Shown here: positions 26,875 to 35,981 of the stretch, piece after piece
Position numbering within the stretch: position 1 is the first letter of the stretch
How the letters are laid out: the number at the start of each line of letters is the position of its first letter
Assembly (NCBI GenBank): GCA_020638555.1
Contig: JACKII010000002.1
Span: forward strand, 992,001 to 1,056,000
Direction of reading: 5' to 3'
DNA length: 64,000 nt
From: Alphaproteobacteria bacterium
GTDB lineage: Bacteria > Pseudomonadota > Alphaproteobacteria > Bin95
The notes under the pieces: model-generated
Seen by the model: the letters and a program-made list of their open reading frames with translations, nothing else
Database searches by the model: none
What the model was told of the DNA's origin: nothing
Translations under genes and position numbers: made by a program

Positions 26875-27657
26875 ATGGATGTGAGACTAGACGGCCGAAC
26901 CGCCATTATCACCGGCGGCAGCAAGGGGCTGGGCTTCGCCATGGCCAGCAAGTTTGCCGAGTCGGGCGCCAAAGTGGTGCTCGCCGCCCGCGACGCCGCC
27001 ACCTGTGCCGAAGCCGAAGCCCAGATCAACGCCAAGGTGCAGGGGGCAGCCAAGGCCATTGCCACCGACGTCACCGACCCGGCCCAGTGCCAGGCGCTTT
27101 ACGACGGCGCCGTGGCGCAGTTCGGTCAGGTGGACATCCTCGTCAACAATGCCGGCCAGTCGCAGACCGGCAAGTTCGAGGACATCACCGACGAAATCTG
27201 GGAGGCCGATCTCGCCCTGAAGCTGATGGCGCAGGTGCGCATGAGCCGGCTCTGCCTGCCTGCGATGAAGGAGCGGCGCTGGGGCCGCATCATCAACGTG
27301 CTGAACACCGGCGCCAAGGCGCCGCGCGCCGGCGGTGCTCCGACAGCGGTGACACGCGCCGCCGGCATGGCCCTCAGCAAGGTTCTGGCGGGCGAGGGGG
27401 CGCCGTTCAACGTGCTGGTCAACGCCATGAACACCGGCCTGATCGTCTCCGATCAGCACGTCCGCCGCTGGAAGGCCGGCGACCAGTCCAAGACGCTGGA
27501 CGAATTCCTGGCGGATGTCGGCAAGAACCTGCCCATGGGCCGGATGGGCACGGCGGAGGAGTTCGCGAATCTCGCCTGCTTCCTGGCCAGCGATGCGGGC
27601 GGCTACATCAACGGCACGGCGATCAATGTCGATGGCGGCATGTGCCCGGTGGTGTGA
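26875..27657 (+). CDS. SDR-family oxidoreductase-like protein lacking the usual catalytic Tyr
   Basis: 260 residues. TGGSKGLGFA at 13-22 is the NAD(P) site and NNAG at 91-94 is intact. The active-site region, normally YxxxK, reads APTAVTRAAGM near 155-165, with Thr157 and Arg161 in the expected Tyr and Lys positions. A C-terminal NGTAINVDGG block is typical of SDR enzymes. It may be a divergent enzyme subgroup or a non-enzymatic binder. It stands divergent from the OmpA operon, so its promoter lies in 26750-26874. Confidence 0.8.
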   Translation: MDVRLDGRTAIITGGSKGLGFAMASKFAESGAKVVLAARDAATCAEAEAQINAKVQGAAKAIATDVTDPAQCQALYDGAVAQFGQVDILVNNAGQSQTGKFEDITDEIWEADLALKLMAQVRMSRLCLPAMKERRWGRIINVLNTGAKAPRAGGAPTAVTRAAGMALSKVLAGEGAPFNVLVNAMNTGLIVSDQHVRRWKAGDQSKTLDEFLADVGKNLPMGRMGTAEEFANLACFLASDAGGYINGTAINVDGGMCPVV

Positions 27658-27756
27658 CGGGCGAAGCCCCTGACCCTTGCCCGGGCTCGCCGGTTCTGAG
27701 CCTCCGTCCCGGTCCCGACGCTGTTGGGCCGGGCCGGGGGGCGCCGCGCCGCTAGG

Positions 27757-27903
27757 GCGGGTTCTTTTCCCGCGGGCTCACCACCCTATCGCCCCTGTCC
27801 TCGCGCAAGCGGGGACCCATTCCTGAGAGACCAATACAGAGTCCGTATCCTGTGAGAAGCTCTCCGGCATGGGCTCCCGCTTGCGCGGGAGAGGGGGCAG
27901 GAG
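27757..27903 (+). repeat. 147-bp dispersed palindromic element, copy A
   Basis: This stretch matches 35810-35956 in inverted orientation over its full 147 bases with few changes. The conserved core includes CAGAGTCCGTATCCTGTGAG. Each copy is itself largely self-complementary: GCGCAAGCGGG near one end faces CCCGCTTGCGCGGGA near the other. No coding capacity is seen. It resembles a REP/MITE-like mobile intergenic element sitting between convergent genes. Confidence 0.85.
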
Positions 27904-27931
27904 AGTGGGGCAACCAGTGCCGAAAGCCCCG

Positions 27932-28663
27932 CTAGGCCGCCAATTCCCCGGAGTCAGCCTCGGCTTGGTCGGCATCGTCGGCCAGCAGCCGGTCGAGGAA
28001 GCGCGCGGTCCAGGCCGCGGCCAGAGGGTCGCACCGGGGATAGTCCGCCAGTTGCTCGTCCCGGCTCTGCGCGCCCGGCATGTGCAGCATATGGCCGCCG
28101 CCGACACTCCACCGCTCCATGATGTCCGGCGTCACTTCGGGATGGAATTGCACGCCATAGGCGTTGCGGCCATAGCGGATCGCCTGTTGCGGGAAATGCT
28201 CGCTGGAGGCCAGCAAGGTGGCGCCGTGCGGCAGGTCGAAGCCGTCGCGGTGCCACTGGAAAATCTTCAGCGGCCCGTCGAAATACCGGCCGCCCTCCTG
28301 CGTCGGCTGGATCGGCGTGTAGCCGATTTCCACCCGCCCTTCCGGATGCGGCCAGACGCGGGCGCCCAGCACCCGCGCCAGCATCTGCGCGCCCAGGCAG
28401 ATGCCGAGGAACGGCTTCTCCGCCTCCAGGATTTGCGGCATCCAGTCGAGCTCGCGGCGGATCGCCGGCAGGTGACAATCCAGCGCGCACATCGGCCCGC
28501 CGAACATGAACACGGCGGCATAGGGATCGAGGCTCGGCGGCAGCGCCTGGCCGATATTCGGGCAGCGGATGTCGAGGGCATAGCCGCGGGCCATGAGCAT
28601 CTGGCCGACACGCCCAGGGTAGGACAGCCGCTGGTGGACAATCATCAGGACGGAAGCTTGCAT
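27932..28663 (-). CDS. Class I glutamine amidotransferase-like protein
   Basis: 243 residues from ATG 28663. The GATase1 triad is visible: nucleophile Cys89 in FLGICLGAQ, and His174 with Glu176 in QFHPEVT. FMFGGPMCA near 52-60 forms the oxyanion region. Stand-alone proteins of this type are usually annotated as GMP synthase-like or gamma-glutamyl hydrolase-like; the ammonia acceptor is not known. The gene lies 233 bases after the DUF3604-like gene, a gap with GC-rich inverted repeats and no supported gene. Confidence 0.85.
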   Translation of the reverse strand: MQASVLMIVHQRLSYPGRVGQMLMARGYALDIRCPNIGQALPPSLDPYAAVFMFGGPMCALDCHLPAIRRELDWMPQILEAEKPFLGICLGAQMLARVLGARVWPHPEGRVEIGYTPIQPTQEGGRYFDGPLKIFQWHRDGFDLPHGATLLASSEHFPQQAIRYGRNAYGVQFHPEVTPDIMERWSVGGGHMLHMPGAQSRDEQLADYPRCDPLAAAWTARFLDRLLADDADQAEADSGELAA

Positions 28664-28896
28664 GGAGTTTGATGATAGGTGCGAGCCGCTCGCAGAACAA
28701 TCCCCACCAAGGTCGCGAGTGCGCATGGCAGCCCTGCATCCGGCAGGGGGCGGGGATCGCCCTGCCCGGCGTCGCGGGCCGGTGGGGCGGGAGTGTCGGC
28801 CGGCTTGACCGCCGGCCGGCCGTTCGGTGGGAGGTCCCGGACAGCGGCTCCGCCGCTTCCGGGAAAGCTCGGGGGCGGTGCGGCCGCGCCGGTATC

Positions 28897-31146
28897 TTAC
28901 CGGAACAGGTAAATCGGGCTGCTCCAGGCCTGATGGCCGTCCTCCTGCGTGAGGCAGACATAGGGGCGGGTGTCGCCCTCGCCGGGGCCGCGCACGGCCA
29001 GCTTGCGGCTCCAGCGCAGCGTGCGGGCGGTCAGCCGCTCCGGCAGGCGATAGACGCGCAGGCGCTTGCCGAGGCCACCGCATTCGAACACCCGGTCCTC
29101 GAAGCCGATATCCTCCAGCAGCAGTTCGAACCGGCCCTGGGCGGTGTCGATCTCGATCCGGCCGGCGGCGGCGTCCTCCAGCCAGATGTCGGCGCCGCCG
29201 AAACTGCCGGTGGTCACGGCTTTCCAGGCCAGCCCCGTGTCGCCGCGGCTTTCCAGCCGGTTGTCGGCGTTCCAGAAATTGATGGCGCGGGCCTGGCGGA
29301 TGCGGTTGCCGTGCAGGTAGAGATGGCCGTCCCACGAGACCATGCGGCCGCGGCCGCGATACTCCGCCCCCTCCCAGACGACGCGGATGCGGGCGCCCAG
29401 GTCGCGGGCGGTGTAGGGGCGCATCACCTCCAGGGTTTCCAGTCCGTCGCGCAGTTCGATCCGCTCGATGGGGGAGGAGGCGGCGACATCCAGGGTGAAC
29501 GTCACCGCGTCGTCCGTTGCCTTCACGATATCGCCCATCAGCGCCCGTTGCGCCTCCCACGTCTCGGTCGGGCCCAGGTCCGGGTTGCGTTTGTGGATGG
29601 TGCCGCCGGAGGGCAGGTCGACGCTCGCTTCCATAAACAGGCGGGTGCCGGTGGTGGCGAAGTGGTTGCGCCGGCGGAAGCTTTCGAACAATGCATCGCG
29701 CGAGAGGTCCGGCATCAGGTGGCAGGTATAGCCGCCATAGCAGCCGAACAGGCTCGCCCCCGGATACTCCGCCCCCAGCCGGCCCTTGTGGCCGTCGCTG
29801 GCGGCGACGATGCCGACGCGATAGCCGCTTTTCAGCGCATCGTCGACGATCCAGGGGAAGGTGCCCCAGGACGAATGCACTTCCACCGACGGCTCCAGCG
29901 CGCCGTCATGGGCCAGGGTGACGTCGGCATAGCGGCCGCCGCAATGGGCGACCACCAGCGCATCCTCGCCCTGCAACTGTTCGAACAGGTCGGGCAGCGT
30001 GAAGGCGTCGGTCTCGGGCTGGCCGTCATCGGCGATCAGCGCCCGCGAGGACCGGAAGATCGGCCGGCCTTCGGTGCGGTACCAGACATTGTGGTCGCCG
30101 CCCAGATTGGTGTTGCCGGACCACTCGAAGCCCGGCAGGCAGACGAAGCGGCCGGGGCTGTCGAATTCGGCGGTGAGGCGGTTCAACTCCGCCCAGAACG
30201 CATCGGTGATCTGGAAGTCGTTGCCCTGGTGGCCGGCGAGGTCGAGAAAGGCCAGGTCGCGGGCGAATGCGAAATACTCGCGGGCCGAGTTGGTGCCGAC
30301 GGTCTCCTCACTCTGGCCGTGCAGGTCGCTCCAGTATTGCCGGTAGGGGTAGTCGCTTGAAATACGGCAGACATTTGATGTGGCGAGGGGCGTGCCGTCG
30401 GCGGCCAGCACGCTGATCGCCAGGTCGCACTCGTCGGCGACCGAGAGGCCCTTGACCACCTTGGCCCGCTCGCCGGCCCGAAAGGTCACGCTCTCCGGCA
30501 AGCCCGCGACCGGGCGGTCGGCCACCAGCCGGACCGTGCGCTCGATCCGGTCGGAGGGATTGCCCCACACATCCTCCGCCTTCAGGCCGAGCCGGAACGG
30601 CTCGCCCGGCTGTTTCAGGGTGGGCAGAACCGCCTTCCAGCGCTCCGGCAGGCCCGGCACGATGGCCAGTGTCGGCTGGTCCGGCAGTTCGACGAAATCG
30701 GTGGTGGCGATGGGATCGGCCAGCACCTTGAACTCGTAGGTGGGTTCGCAGAAGGTCTGCATGCGGATGCCGGGGCCGCCGAAGCGCCGGTCGCCGATGC
30801 GGATGGTGATGGTGTCGCCCTCCGCCAGGAAGTGTTTCACCACCCGCACGCGCAGGCGCTTGAACCAGGGGCGGATGCCGTTGCGGCCGTCATAGTCCAA
30901 CGCCAGAACCGCGCCGTTCGAGGCCTCCGCGGTGCAATAGCTCGCCCCTTGCGGGTCGTCGATCTGCAAGCGCGACTGGTCGGAGGCGGTGCGCATGACG
31001 ATGGCGATACCGCCCTGGTCGTCGATTCCGAACTTGCCGGCGGTGTAGGTCAGTTCGAACGACTGCCATGACCCCGCCTCGACCGGGCCGGAAGGCGCAA
31101 TGGTGGCGGAGCCGGCCCATTCGGGCTTGTAGCGGGAAAGCGGCAT
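28897..31146 (-). CDS. Large DUF3604-like protein with PHP-type metal site
   Basis: About 749 residues from ATG 31146; ATG 31185 is a less likely start. The first 260 residues look like beta-rich domains. From about 270 a PHP-like metal-dependent phosphoesterase core appears: YWSDLHGQSEE (His276), GHQGND (305-310), VVAHCGGRYAD (His411), EVHSSWG (422-428) and ASDGHKGR (449-456). The C-terminal region is again beta-rich. No signal peptide. This matches the DUF3604 type, whose function is unknown to me. It is 49 bases downstream of folB and may be in the same transcript. Confidence 0.75.
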   Translation of the reverse strand: MPLSRYKPEWAGSATIAPSGPVEAGSWQSFELTYTAGKFGIDDQGGIAIVMRTASDQSRLQIDDPQGASYCTAEASNGAVLALDYDGRNGIRPWFKRLRVRVVKHFLAEGDTITIRIGDRRFGGPGIRMQTFCEPTYEFKVLADPIATTDFVELPDQPTLAIVPGLPERWKAVLPTLKQPGEPFRLGLKAEDVWGNPSDRIERTVRLVADRPVAGLPESVTFRAGERAKVVKGLSVADECDLAISVLAADGTPLATSNVCRISSDYPYRQYWSDLHGQSEETVGTNSAREYFAFARDLAFLDLAGHQGNDFQITDAFWAELNRLTAEFDSPGRFVCLPGFEWSGNTNLGGDHNVWYRTEGRPIFRSSRALIADDGQPETDAFTLPDLFEQLQGEDALVVAHCGGRYADVTLAHDGALEPSVEVHSSWGTFPWIVDDALKSGYRVGIVAASDGHKGRLGAEYPGASLFGCYGGYTCHLMPDLSRDALFESFRRRNHFATTGTRLFMEASVDLPSGGTIHKRNPDLGPTETWEAQRALMGDIVKATDDAVTFTLDVAASSPIERIELRDGLETLEVMRPYTARDLGARIRVVWEGAEYRGRGRMVSWDGHLYLHGNRIRQARAINFWNADNRLESRGDTGLAWKAVTTGSFGGADIWLEDAAAGRIEIDTAQGRFELLLEDIGFEDRVFECGGLGKRLRVYRLPERLTARTLRWSRKLAVRGPGEGDTRPYVCLTQEDGHQAWSSPIYLFR

Positions 31147-31195
31147 GGGCGGGCCTTCAAGGGGCGTAAGGAAACAACGCCCCATGCTGCCACGG

Positions 31196-31573
31196 CTATC
31201 GCCGCCGCACCAGTTCCACCACGGGCACGGCGTCGTCCAGATAGACGTCCAGCTTGGCGAGCCGCACCCGCACCGCGGTCACGGTCTCGTCGGCGAAGGC
31301 GAAGGCCAGCAGGTCGTGAGCCAGTGTCTCCAGCAGGTCGGTGTGGCCGCGCGCCGGCCAGGCCGTGGTCACATGCCGGTAGAGGCGGCTGTAATCCACG
31401 CACTGGTCGATCCGTTCGGGCGGCGCGCCCAGCGGGCGGTAGCATTCCACGTCCACCCGCACCCGCTGCTTGCGGTCGGGGTGCCGCTCCCAGTCGCGGA
31501 TGCCGATATGCAGGGGCAGCACCAGGCCGGTGAGGGCCACGCACTCATAGTCGCCGGGGAAGGGGGCGCTCAT
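31196..31573 (-). CDS. folB: Dihydroneopterin aldolase (FolB-like)
   Basis: 125 residues, the normal length. GLVLPLHIGIRDWERHPDRK holds the family's (I/L)G(V/I)xxxER-like segment. VDYSRLYRHV and LLETLAHDLLAFAF carry the conserved Tyr and Glu regions of the tunnel-fold enzyme. It converts 7,8-dihydroneopterin to 6-hydroxymethyl-dihydropterin in folate synthesis. The start overlaps the stop of the upstream SDR gene by four bases, and that pairing supports the pteridine assignment of both. Confidence 0.87.
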   Translation of the reverse strand: MSAPFPGDYECVALTGLVLPLHIGIRDWERHPDRKQRVRVDVECYRPLGAPPERIDQCVDYSRLYRHVTTAWPARGHTDLLETLAHDLLAFAFADETVTAVRVRLAKLDVYLDDAVPVVELVRRR

Positions 31574-32328
31574 GACCCGCTCGCCGGCAGGTATTTGTGA
31601 TTCTGCATCAGGTGCTTGCCTGCATCGACATAGAGGATCTGGCCGGTCACCGTGTCCGCCTCCATCAGATAGAGCAGGGCGCGCACGATGGCGTCGGCAC
31701 CGGGGCCGCGGCCCAGCAATGTGTTGCGATGGGCACGCTCGAACGCGTCTTCTGTGGGGTGGCCGCTGTTCAGGATCAGGCCCGGCGCGATGCCGTTGAC
31801 GCGCGTCCGCGGCGCCAGCGCCTGCGCCAGCATCTCGGTCGCGGCGGCCAGTGCGGCCTTGCTGACGGTGTAGCTGAAAAAGGTCGGCCCCGGCCGCAGC
31901 ACCGCCTCGTCCAGCATGTTGACCACCAGGCCGTCGCTTGCGACCGGCAGGGCGGCCGCCATGGCCCGCGCCAGGAACACCGGCGCTTCCGCATTGACGG
32001 TCAGGTGCCGGCGCCAGCCCTTCGCCGTCAGGCTGCCAACGTCGTCATTGGCGAAGGCGGAGGCATTGTTGACCAGCACCGTCACCGGCCCCAATGCCTG
32101 TGCCGCCGCCTCGACCAGCCCGGCGACGGCTTCCGCATCGCCCAGGTCGGCCGCCACCGCCACGGCCTCGCCGCCGGCGGCGCGGATGTCGGCGGCCAGT
32201 GCCTCCGCGGGCGCGGCGGAGGTGTGGTAATGGACGGCCACCCGGCAGCCCCGCTCCGCCACGGCCAGGGCCATGGCACGGCCGAGGCGCTGGGCGGCGC
32301 CGGTGATGAGTACGGTCTCCTGTTTCAT
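31570..32328 (-). CDS. folM: SDR of pteridine-reductase type (FolM-like)
   Basis: 252 residues from ATG 32328. The nucleotide motif TGAAQRLGRA (9-18) has Arg in place of the second glycine, as in pteridine reductase PTR1 and FolM. NNAS is at 87-90 and the catalytic pair is Tyr153 and Lys157 (YTVSK). FolM reduces dihydromonapterin or dihydrobiopterin. The four-base overlap with folB strongly supports a folate or pterin role, though motif and neighbourhood are the only evidence. It is divergent from proS. Confidence 0.8.
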   Translation of the reverse strand: MKQETVLITGAAQRLGRAMALAVAERGCRVAVHYHTSAAPAEALAADIRAAGGEAVAVAADLGDAEAVAGLVEAAAQALGPVTVLVNNASAFANDDVGSLTAKGWRRHLTVNAEAPVFLARAMAAALPVASDGLVVNMLDEAVLRPGPTFFSYTVSKAALAAATEMLAQALAPRTRVNGIAPGLILNSGHPTEDAFERAHRNTLLGRGPGADAIVRALLYLMEADTVTGQILYVDAGKHLMQNHKYLPASGS

Positions 32329-32454
32329 GGCCTCGCTCTTAACGCACCCGCCCCGCCGCGCCAAGCGCGACGGCGCCGTCATTGACAGCGGCAGGGCAGA
32401 CAGGTAGCCGAACCCCCTAACCGTCGCTGTCTTTGTCTTAAGGACGCCCGCTCC

Positions 32455-33768
32455 ATGCGCCTGACCCGCTATTTCCTGCCGACGCTGAAGGAAACCCCTT
32501 CGGAAGCGCAGATCGTCTCGCACCGGCTGATGCTGCGCGCCGGCATGATCAAGCAGCAGGCCGCCGGCATCTACTCCTGGCTGCCGCTGGGCCATCGCGT
32601 CCTGAAGAACATCGAGCAGATCGTGCGGGAGGAGCAGAACCGCGCCGGCGCGCACGAACTCCTGATGCCGACGATCCAGTCGGCCGACCTGTGGCGGGAA
32701 AGCGGCCGTTATGACGACTACGGCCTGGAAATGTTGCGCATCACCGACCGGCACGAGCGGGACATGCTCTATGGCCCGACCAACGAAGAGGTGATCACCG
32801 ACATCTTCCGCCACCACTGCCGCAGCTATCGCGACGTGCCGCTGAACCTCTACCACATCCAGTGGAAGTTCCGGGACGAGGTGCGGCCGCGGTTCGGCGT
32901 CATGCGCGGGCGCGAATTCCTGATGAAGGACGCCTATTCCTTCGACCTGGACGCGGCGGGCGCGAAGCGGTCCTACAACAAAATGTTCCTCGCCTATCTG
33001 CGCACCTTCGAGCGGCTGGGCCTGAAGGCCATCCCGATGAAGGCCGACACCGGCCCGATCGGCGGCGACCTCAGCCACGAATTCATCATCCTGGCCGACA
33101 CCGGCGAATCGGAAGTGTTCTGCGACAAGCGCTGGCTCGACATGGACCTGTCGCGCCAGGACATTTCCTATGACGACGACCTGGAGCCGCTGTACCAGGA
33201 ACTGACCGGCATCTATGCCGCCACGGACGAGATGCACGACCCGGCCAACTGCCCGATCCCGGCCGACGAGCTGGAAACCCGGCGCGGTATCGAGGTCGGC
33301 CATATCTTTTACTTCGGCGACAATTACTCGAAGCCGCTGGGGGCTGTTGTCTCCATGCCCGACGGCAGCCAGGCGCCGGTGCAGATGGGCTCCTATGGCA
33401 TCGGCGTCTCGCGCCTGGTCGGCGGCATCATCGAGGCGAGCCATGACGAGGCCGGCATCATCTGGCCCGAAAGCGTGGCGCCGTTCCCGGTCGGCCTGAT
33501 CAACCTGCGCTCCGGCGATGCCGCGTGCGATGCGGCCTGCGCCGACCTGGAAGCGAAGCTGACCGCCGCCGGCAAGGAACCGCTCCACGACGACCGGGAC
33601 GAGCGCGCCGGCGGCAAGTTCGCCGACATGGACCTGATCGGCCTGCCCTGGCAGGTGATCGTCGGCCCGCGCGGCCTGAAAAACGGCGTGGTCGAGCTCA
33701 AGAACCGCGCCAGCGGCGAACGCGAAGAGCTTTCCCAGGAAAGCGCGCTGGCGAAGCTGGCCGGGTGA
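32455..33768 (+). CDS. proS: Prolyl-tRNA synthetase, short alphaproteobacterial form
   Basis: 437 residues. Class II synthetase motifs are clear: GIYSWLPLGHRVLKNIE (motif 1), FRDEVRPRFGVMRGREFLMK (motif 2), and GSYGIGVSRLVGGIIE (motif 3), followed by the anticodon-binding domain. The chain passes from motif 2 to motif 3 without the insertion editing domain found in the approximately 570-residue enzyme of E. coli. This is the compact form common in alphaproteobacteria. It charges tRNA-Pro. lolC and lolD follow on the same strand, a common order in this class. Confidence 0.95.
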   Translation: MRLTRYFLPTLKETPSEAQIVSHRLMLRAGMIKQQAAGIYSWLPLGHRVLKNIEQIVREEQNRAGAHELLMPTIQSADLWRESGRYDDYGLEMLRITDRHERDMLYGPTNEEVITDIFRHHCRSYRDVPLNLYHIQWKFRDEVRPRFGVMRGREFLMKDAYSFDLDAAGAKRSYNKMFLAYLRTFERLGLKAIPMKADTGPIGGDLSHEFIILADTGESEVFCDKRWLDMDLSRQDISYDDDLEPLYQELTGIYAATDEMHDPANCPIPADELETRRGIEVGHIFYFGDNYSKPLGAVVSMPDGSQAPVQMGSYGIGVSRLVGGIIEASHDEAGIIWPESVAPFPVGLINLRSGDAACDAACADLEAKLTAAGKEPLHDDRDERAGGKFADMDLIGLPWQVIVGPRGLKNGVVELKNRASGEREELSQESALAKLAG

Positions 33769-33843
33769 ATGGCTTGAACCGCCAGGCGACTCGGGATGAA
33801 AGCGTTAGAGGCCATCTGGGGATGAAGCTGTAAGGGCCATAGC

Positions 33844-35106
33844 ATGATCTTTTCCGCCTTCGAGCGCACGGTGGCTTGGCGCTATCTGGGATCGCGCCGC
33901 AAGGAACGGTTCGTCAGCGTCATCGCCGGCTTCTCGTTCGCCGGCATCATGCTGGGGGTGGCGACCCTCATCATCGTCATGAGCGTGATGAACGGCTTCC
34001 GCGCCGAATTGCTCGACCGGGTCATGGGCGTGAACGCCCATCTGGTGGTCAGCGCCTATGGCCGGCCGCTCGACGACACCTATCCCGACCTCCGCAGCCG
34101 CCTGGCCGCCGTCCCCGGCGTCACCTATGCCGAGCCCATGGTCGAAGGCCAGGCCATGGCCACCGGCGCGGGAGACCAGACCAGCGGCGTCGTCGTCCGC
34201 GGCCTTTCCGGCCCAGCCATCCACGAGCGGACCATCCTCGCCTCCAACATCGTCAAGGGCAGCCTCGACCGGTTCGGCAGCACCGGCGACGAGGTCGTCA
34301 TCGGCTACCGGCTGGCGAGCAAGCTGGGCCTCGGCGTCGGCTCGAAGCTGCGGCTGATCTCGCCCAAGGGCAATATCAGCCCGTTCGGAACGGTGCCGCG
34401 CACCAAGACGTTCGAGGTCGCCGCGATCTTCAATGTCGGCATGTTCGAGTACGACTCCGGCTTCGTCTACATCCCGCTCACCACCGCCCAGCGCCTGTTC
34501 GGCACCGGCGCGGGCGTGTCCGCCATCGAAATCATGCTGGCCGATCCGCACGATCTGGAGCGGGCGCGAACCGCGGTGCGGGCGGTGCTGCCGGGCGGCG
34601 CGTTTTACCAGGTCAACGACTGGCAGACCGCCAACGCCGCCTTCGTGCAGGCGTTGCAGGTGGAACGCAATGTCATGTTCCTGATCCTCTCCCTCATCAT
34701 CATGGTGGCGGCGTTCAACATCATCTCGTCCATGATCATGCTGGTGAAGGACAAGGGCCGCGACATTGCCATTCTGCGCGCCATGGGCGCGACCCGCGGT
34801 ATGGTCATGCGCATTTTCTTCCTGAACGGCGCCTCCATCGGGGTCAGCGGCACGCTGGCGGGCTTCGTTCTGGGCCTGGCGTTCGCCGAGAACATCAACA
34901 CGATCAAGGGCTGGCTCGAACACTTCACCGGGGGCGAGCTGTTCTCGGCCGAGATCTATTTCCTCAGCCAGTTGCCGGCCAAGGTGGAATCGTTCGAGGT
35001 GCTGCTGGTGGTGTTGATGGGCATCGGCCTGTCCATCCTGGCCACGCTCTACCCCAGTTGGCGGGCCGGCCGCCTGCAACCGGCGGAGGCGCTGCGCTAT
35101 GAGTGA
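33844..35106 (+). CDS. lolC: Lipoprotein-releasing ABC permease LolC/LolE
   Basis: 420 residues. It starts FSAFERTVAWRYLGSRRKE, the usual N-terminal amphipathic start. The first membrane helix (FAGIMLGVATLIIVMSVMNG) follows, then a large periplasmic domain to about 270, then three C-terminal FtsX-type helices (FNIISSMIMLVKDKGRDIAI). It ends LQPAEALRYE. In many alphaproteobacteria a single LolC/E-like permease serves both roles. With LolD it extracts outer-membrane lipoproteins from the inner membrane. Its stop overlaps the lolD start by eight bases. Confidence 0.92.
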   Translation: MIFSAFERTVAWRYLGSRRKERFVSVIAGFSFAGIMLGVATLIIVMSVMNGFRAELLDRVMGVNAHLVVSAYGRPLDDTYPDLRSRLAAVPGVTYAEPMVEGQAMATGAGDQTSGVVVRGLSGPAIHERTILASNIVKGSLDRFGSTGDEVVIGYRLASKLGLGVGSKLRLISPKGNISPFGTVPRTKTFEVAAIFNVGMFEYDSGFVYIPLTTAQRLFGTGAGVSAIEIMLADPHDLERARTAVRAVLPGGAFYQVNDWQTANAAFVQALQVERNVMFLILSLIIMVAAFNIISSMIMLVKDKGRDIAILRAMGATRGMVMRIFFLNGASIGVSGTLAGFVLGLAFAENINTIKGWLEHFTGGELFSAEIYFLSQLPAKVESFEVLLVVLMGIGLSILATLYPSWRAGRLQPAEALRYE

Positions 35107-35782
35107 TCCGGCGCTCGAACTCTCCGGCGTGGTGCGCGAATACCGGCAGGGAAGCAATGTGCTGCGCGTGCTGGACGGCCTCGACCTGCGGCTGATGCCA
35201 GGCGAGATCGTGGCGCTGGTGGGGCCCTCCGGCGCCGGCAAATCCACCCTGTTGCAGATTGCGGGCCTGCTCGACAATCCGGATCGGGGCGCCGTGCGGC
35301 TCGGCAACCGCGATTGCGCGCGCCTCAGCGATGCCGAGCGCTCGGCGGTGCGGCGGGCGGAGATCGGCTTCGTCTTCCAGTTCCATCACCTGCTGCCGGA
35401 GTTCACGGCGCTGGAAAACATCGTCCTGCCCCAGCTCATCGCCGGCGTCGGCAGGCGGGCGGCCCAGGAGCGGGCGCGGGAGTTGCTGGCCTCCGTCGGC
35501 CTGACCGAGCGCGCCAGCCACCGGCCGGCCGAGCTTTCCGGCGGCGAGCAGCAGCGCGTCGCCATCGCCCGCGCCCTGGCCAACCGGCCGCGCGTGCTGC
35601 TGGCCGACGAGCCGACCGGCAATCTGGACCAGGTGACGGGCGAGCGCGTCGCCGACCAGCTGGTGCGCCTGGCGCACGAGACCGGCGTCGCCGCCCTGGT
35701 CGCCACCCACAACATGGCCCTGGCCGCGGCCATGGACCGCGTGGTGCGCATGGAGGGCGGGCGGCTGGTCGACGGGCTTTAG
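35099..35782 (+). CDS. lolD: Lipoprotein-releasing ABC ATPase LolD
   Basis: 227 residues. Walker A is GPSGAGKST at 42-50, the Q-loop is FVFQFHHLLPEFTALEN near 91-107, the signature is LSGGEQQR at 146-153, and Walker B is VLLADEP at 166-172. The 'FQFHHLLPEF' block is characteristic of LolD within the MacB/LolD group. Translation is coupled to lolC by an eight-base overlap. Confidence 0.94.
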   Translation: MSDPALELSGVVREYRQGSNVLRVLDGLDLRLMPGEIVALVGPSGAGKSTLLQIAGLLDNPDRGAVRLGNRDCARLSDAERSAVRRAEIGFVFQFHHLLPEFTALENIVLPQLIAGVGRRAAQERARELLASVGLTERASHRPAELSGGEQQRVAIARALANRPRVLLADEPTGNLDQVTGERVADQLVRLAHETGVAALVATHNMALAAAMDRVVRMEGGRLVDGL

Positions 35783-35809
35783 CGCGTTTTCGGTACTGGT
35801 TGACTCACT

Positions 35810-35956
35810 CTCCTACCCCATTTCCCGCGCAAGCGGGAGCCCATGCCTGAGAACTTCTCACAGGATACGGACTCTGAATTTGCCTCTCAGGCATGGGCTC
35901 CCGCTTCCGCGAGGACAGGGATGCTGAGCCGGTGAGCCCGCTGGAAAAGAATCCGC
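35810..35956 (-). repeat. 147-bp dispersed palindromic element, copy B
   Basis: Inverted relative to copy A at 27757-27903 and of identical length. It lies between the convergent lolD and MFS transporter genes. The two arms GCGCAAGCGGGAGCCCATG and CATGGGCTCCCGCTTCCGCG are complementary, so an RNA copy would fold into a long hairpin and could end transcription from either side. Confidence 0.85.
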
Positions 35957-35981
35957 TTTAGGTTCTACGGTCGGCGTTGTG

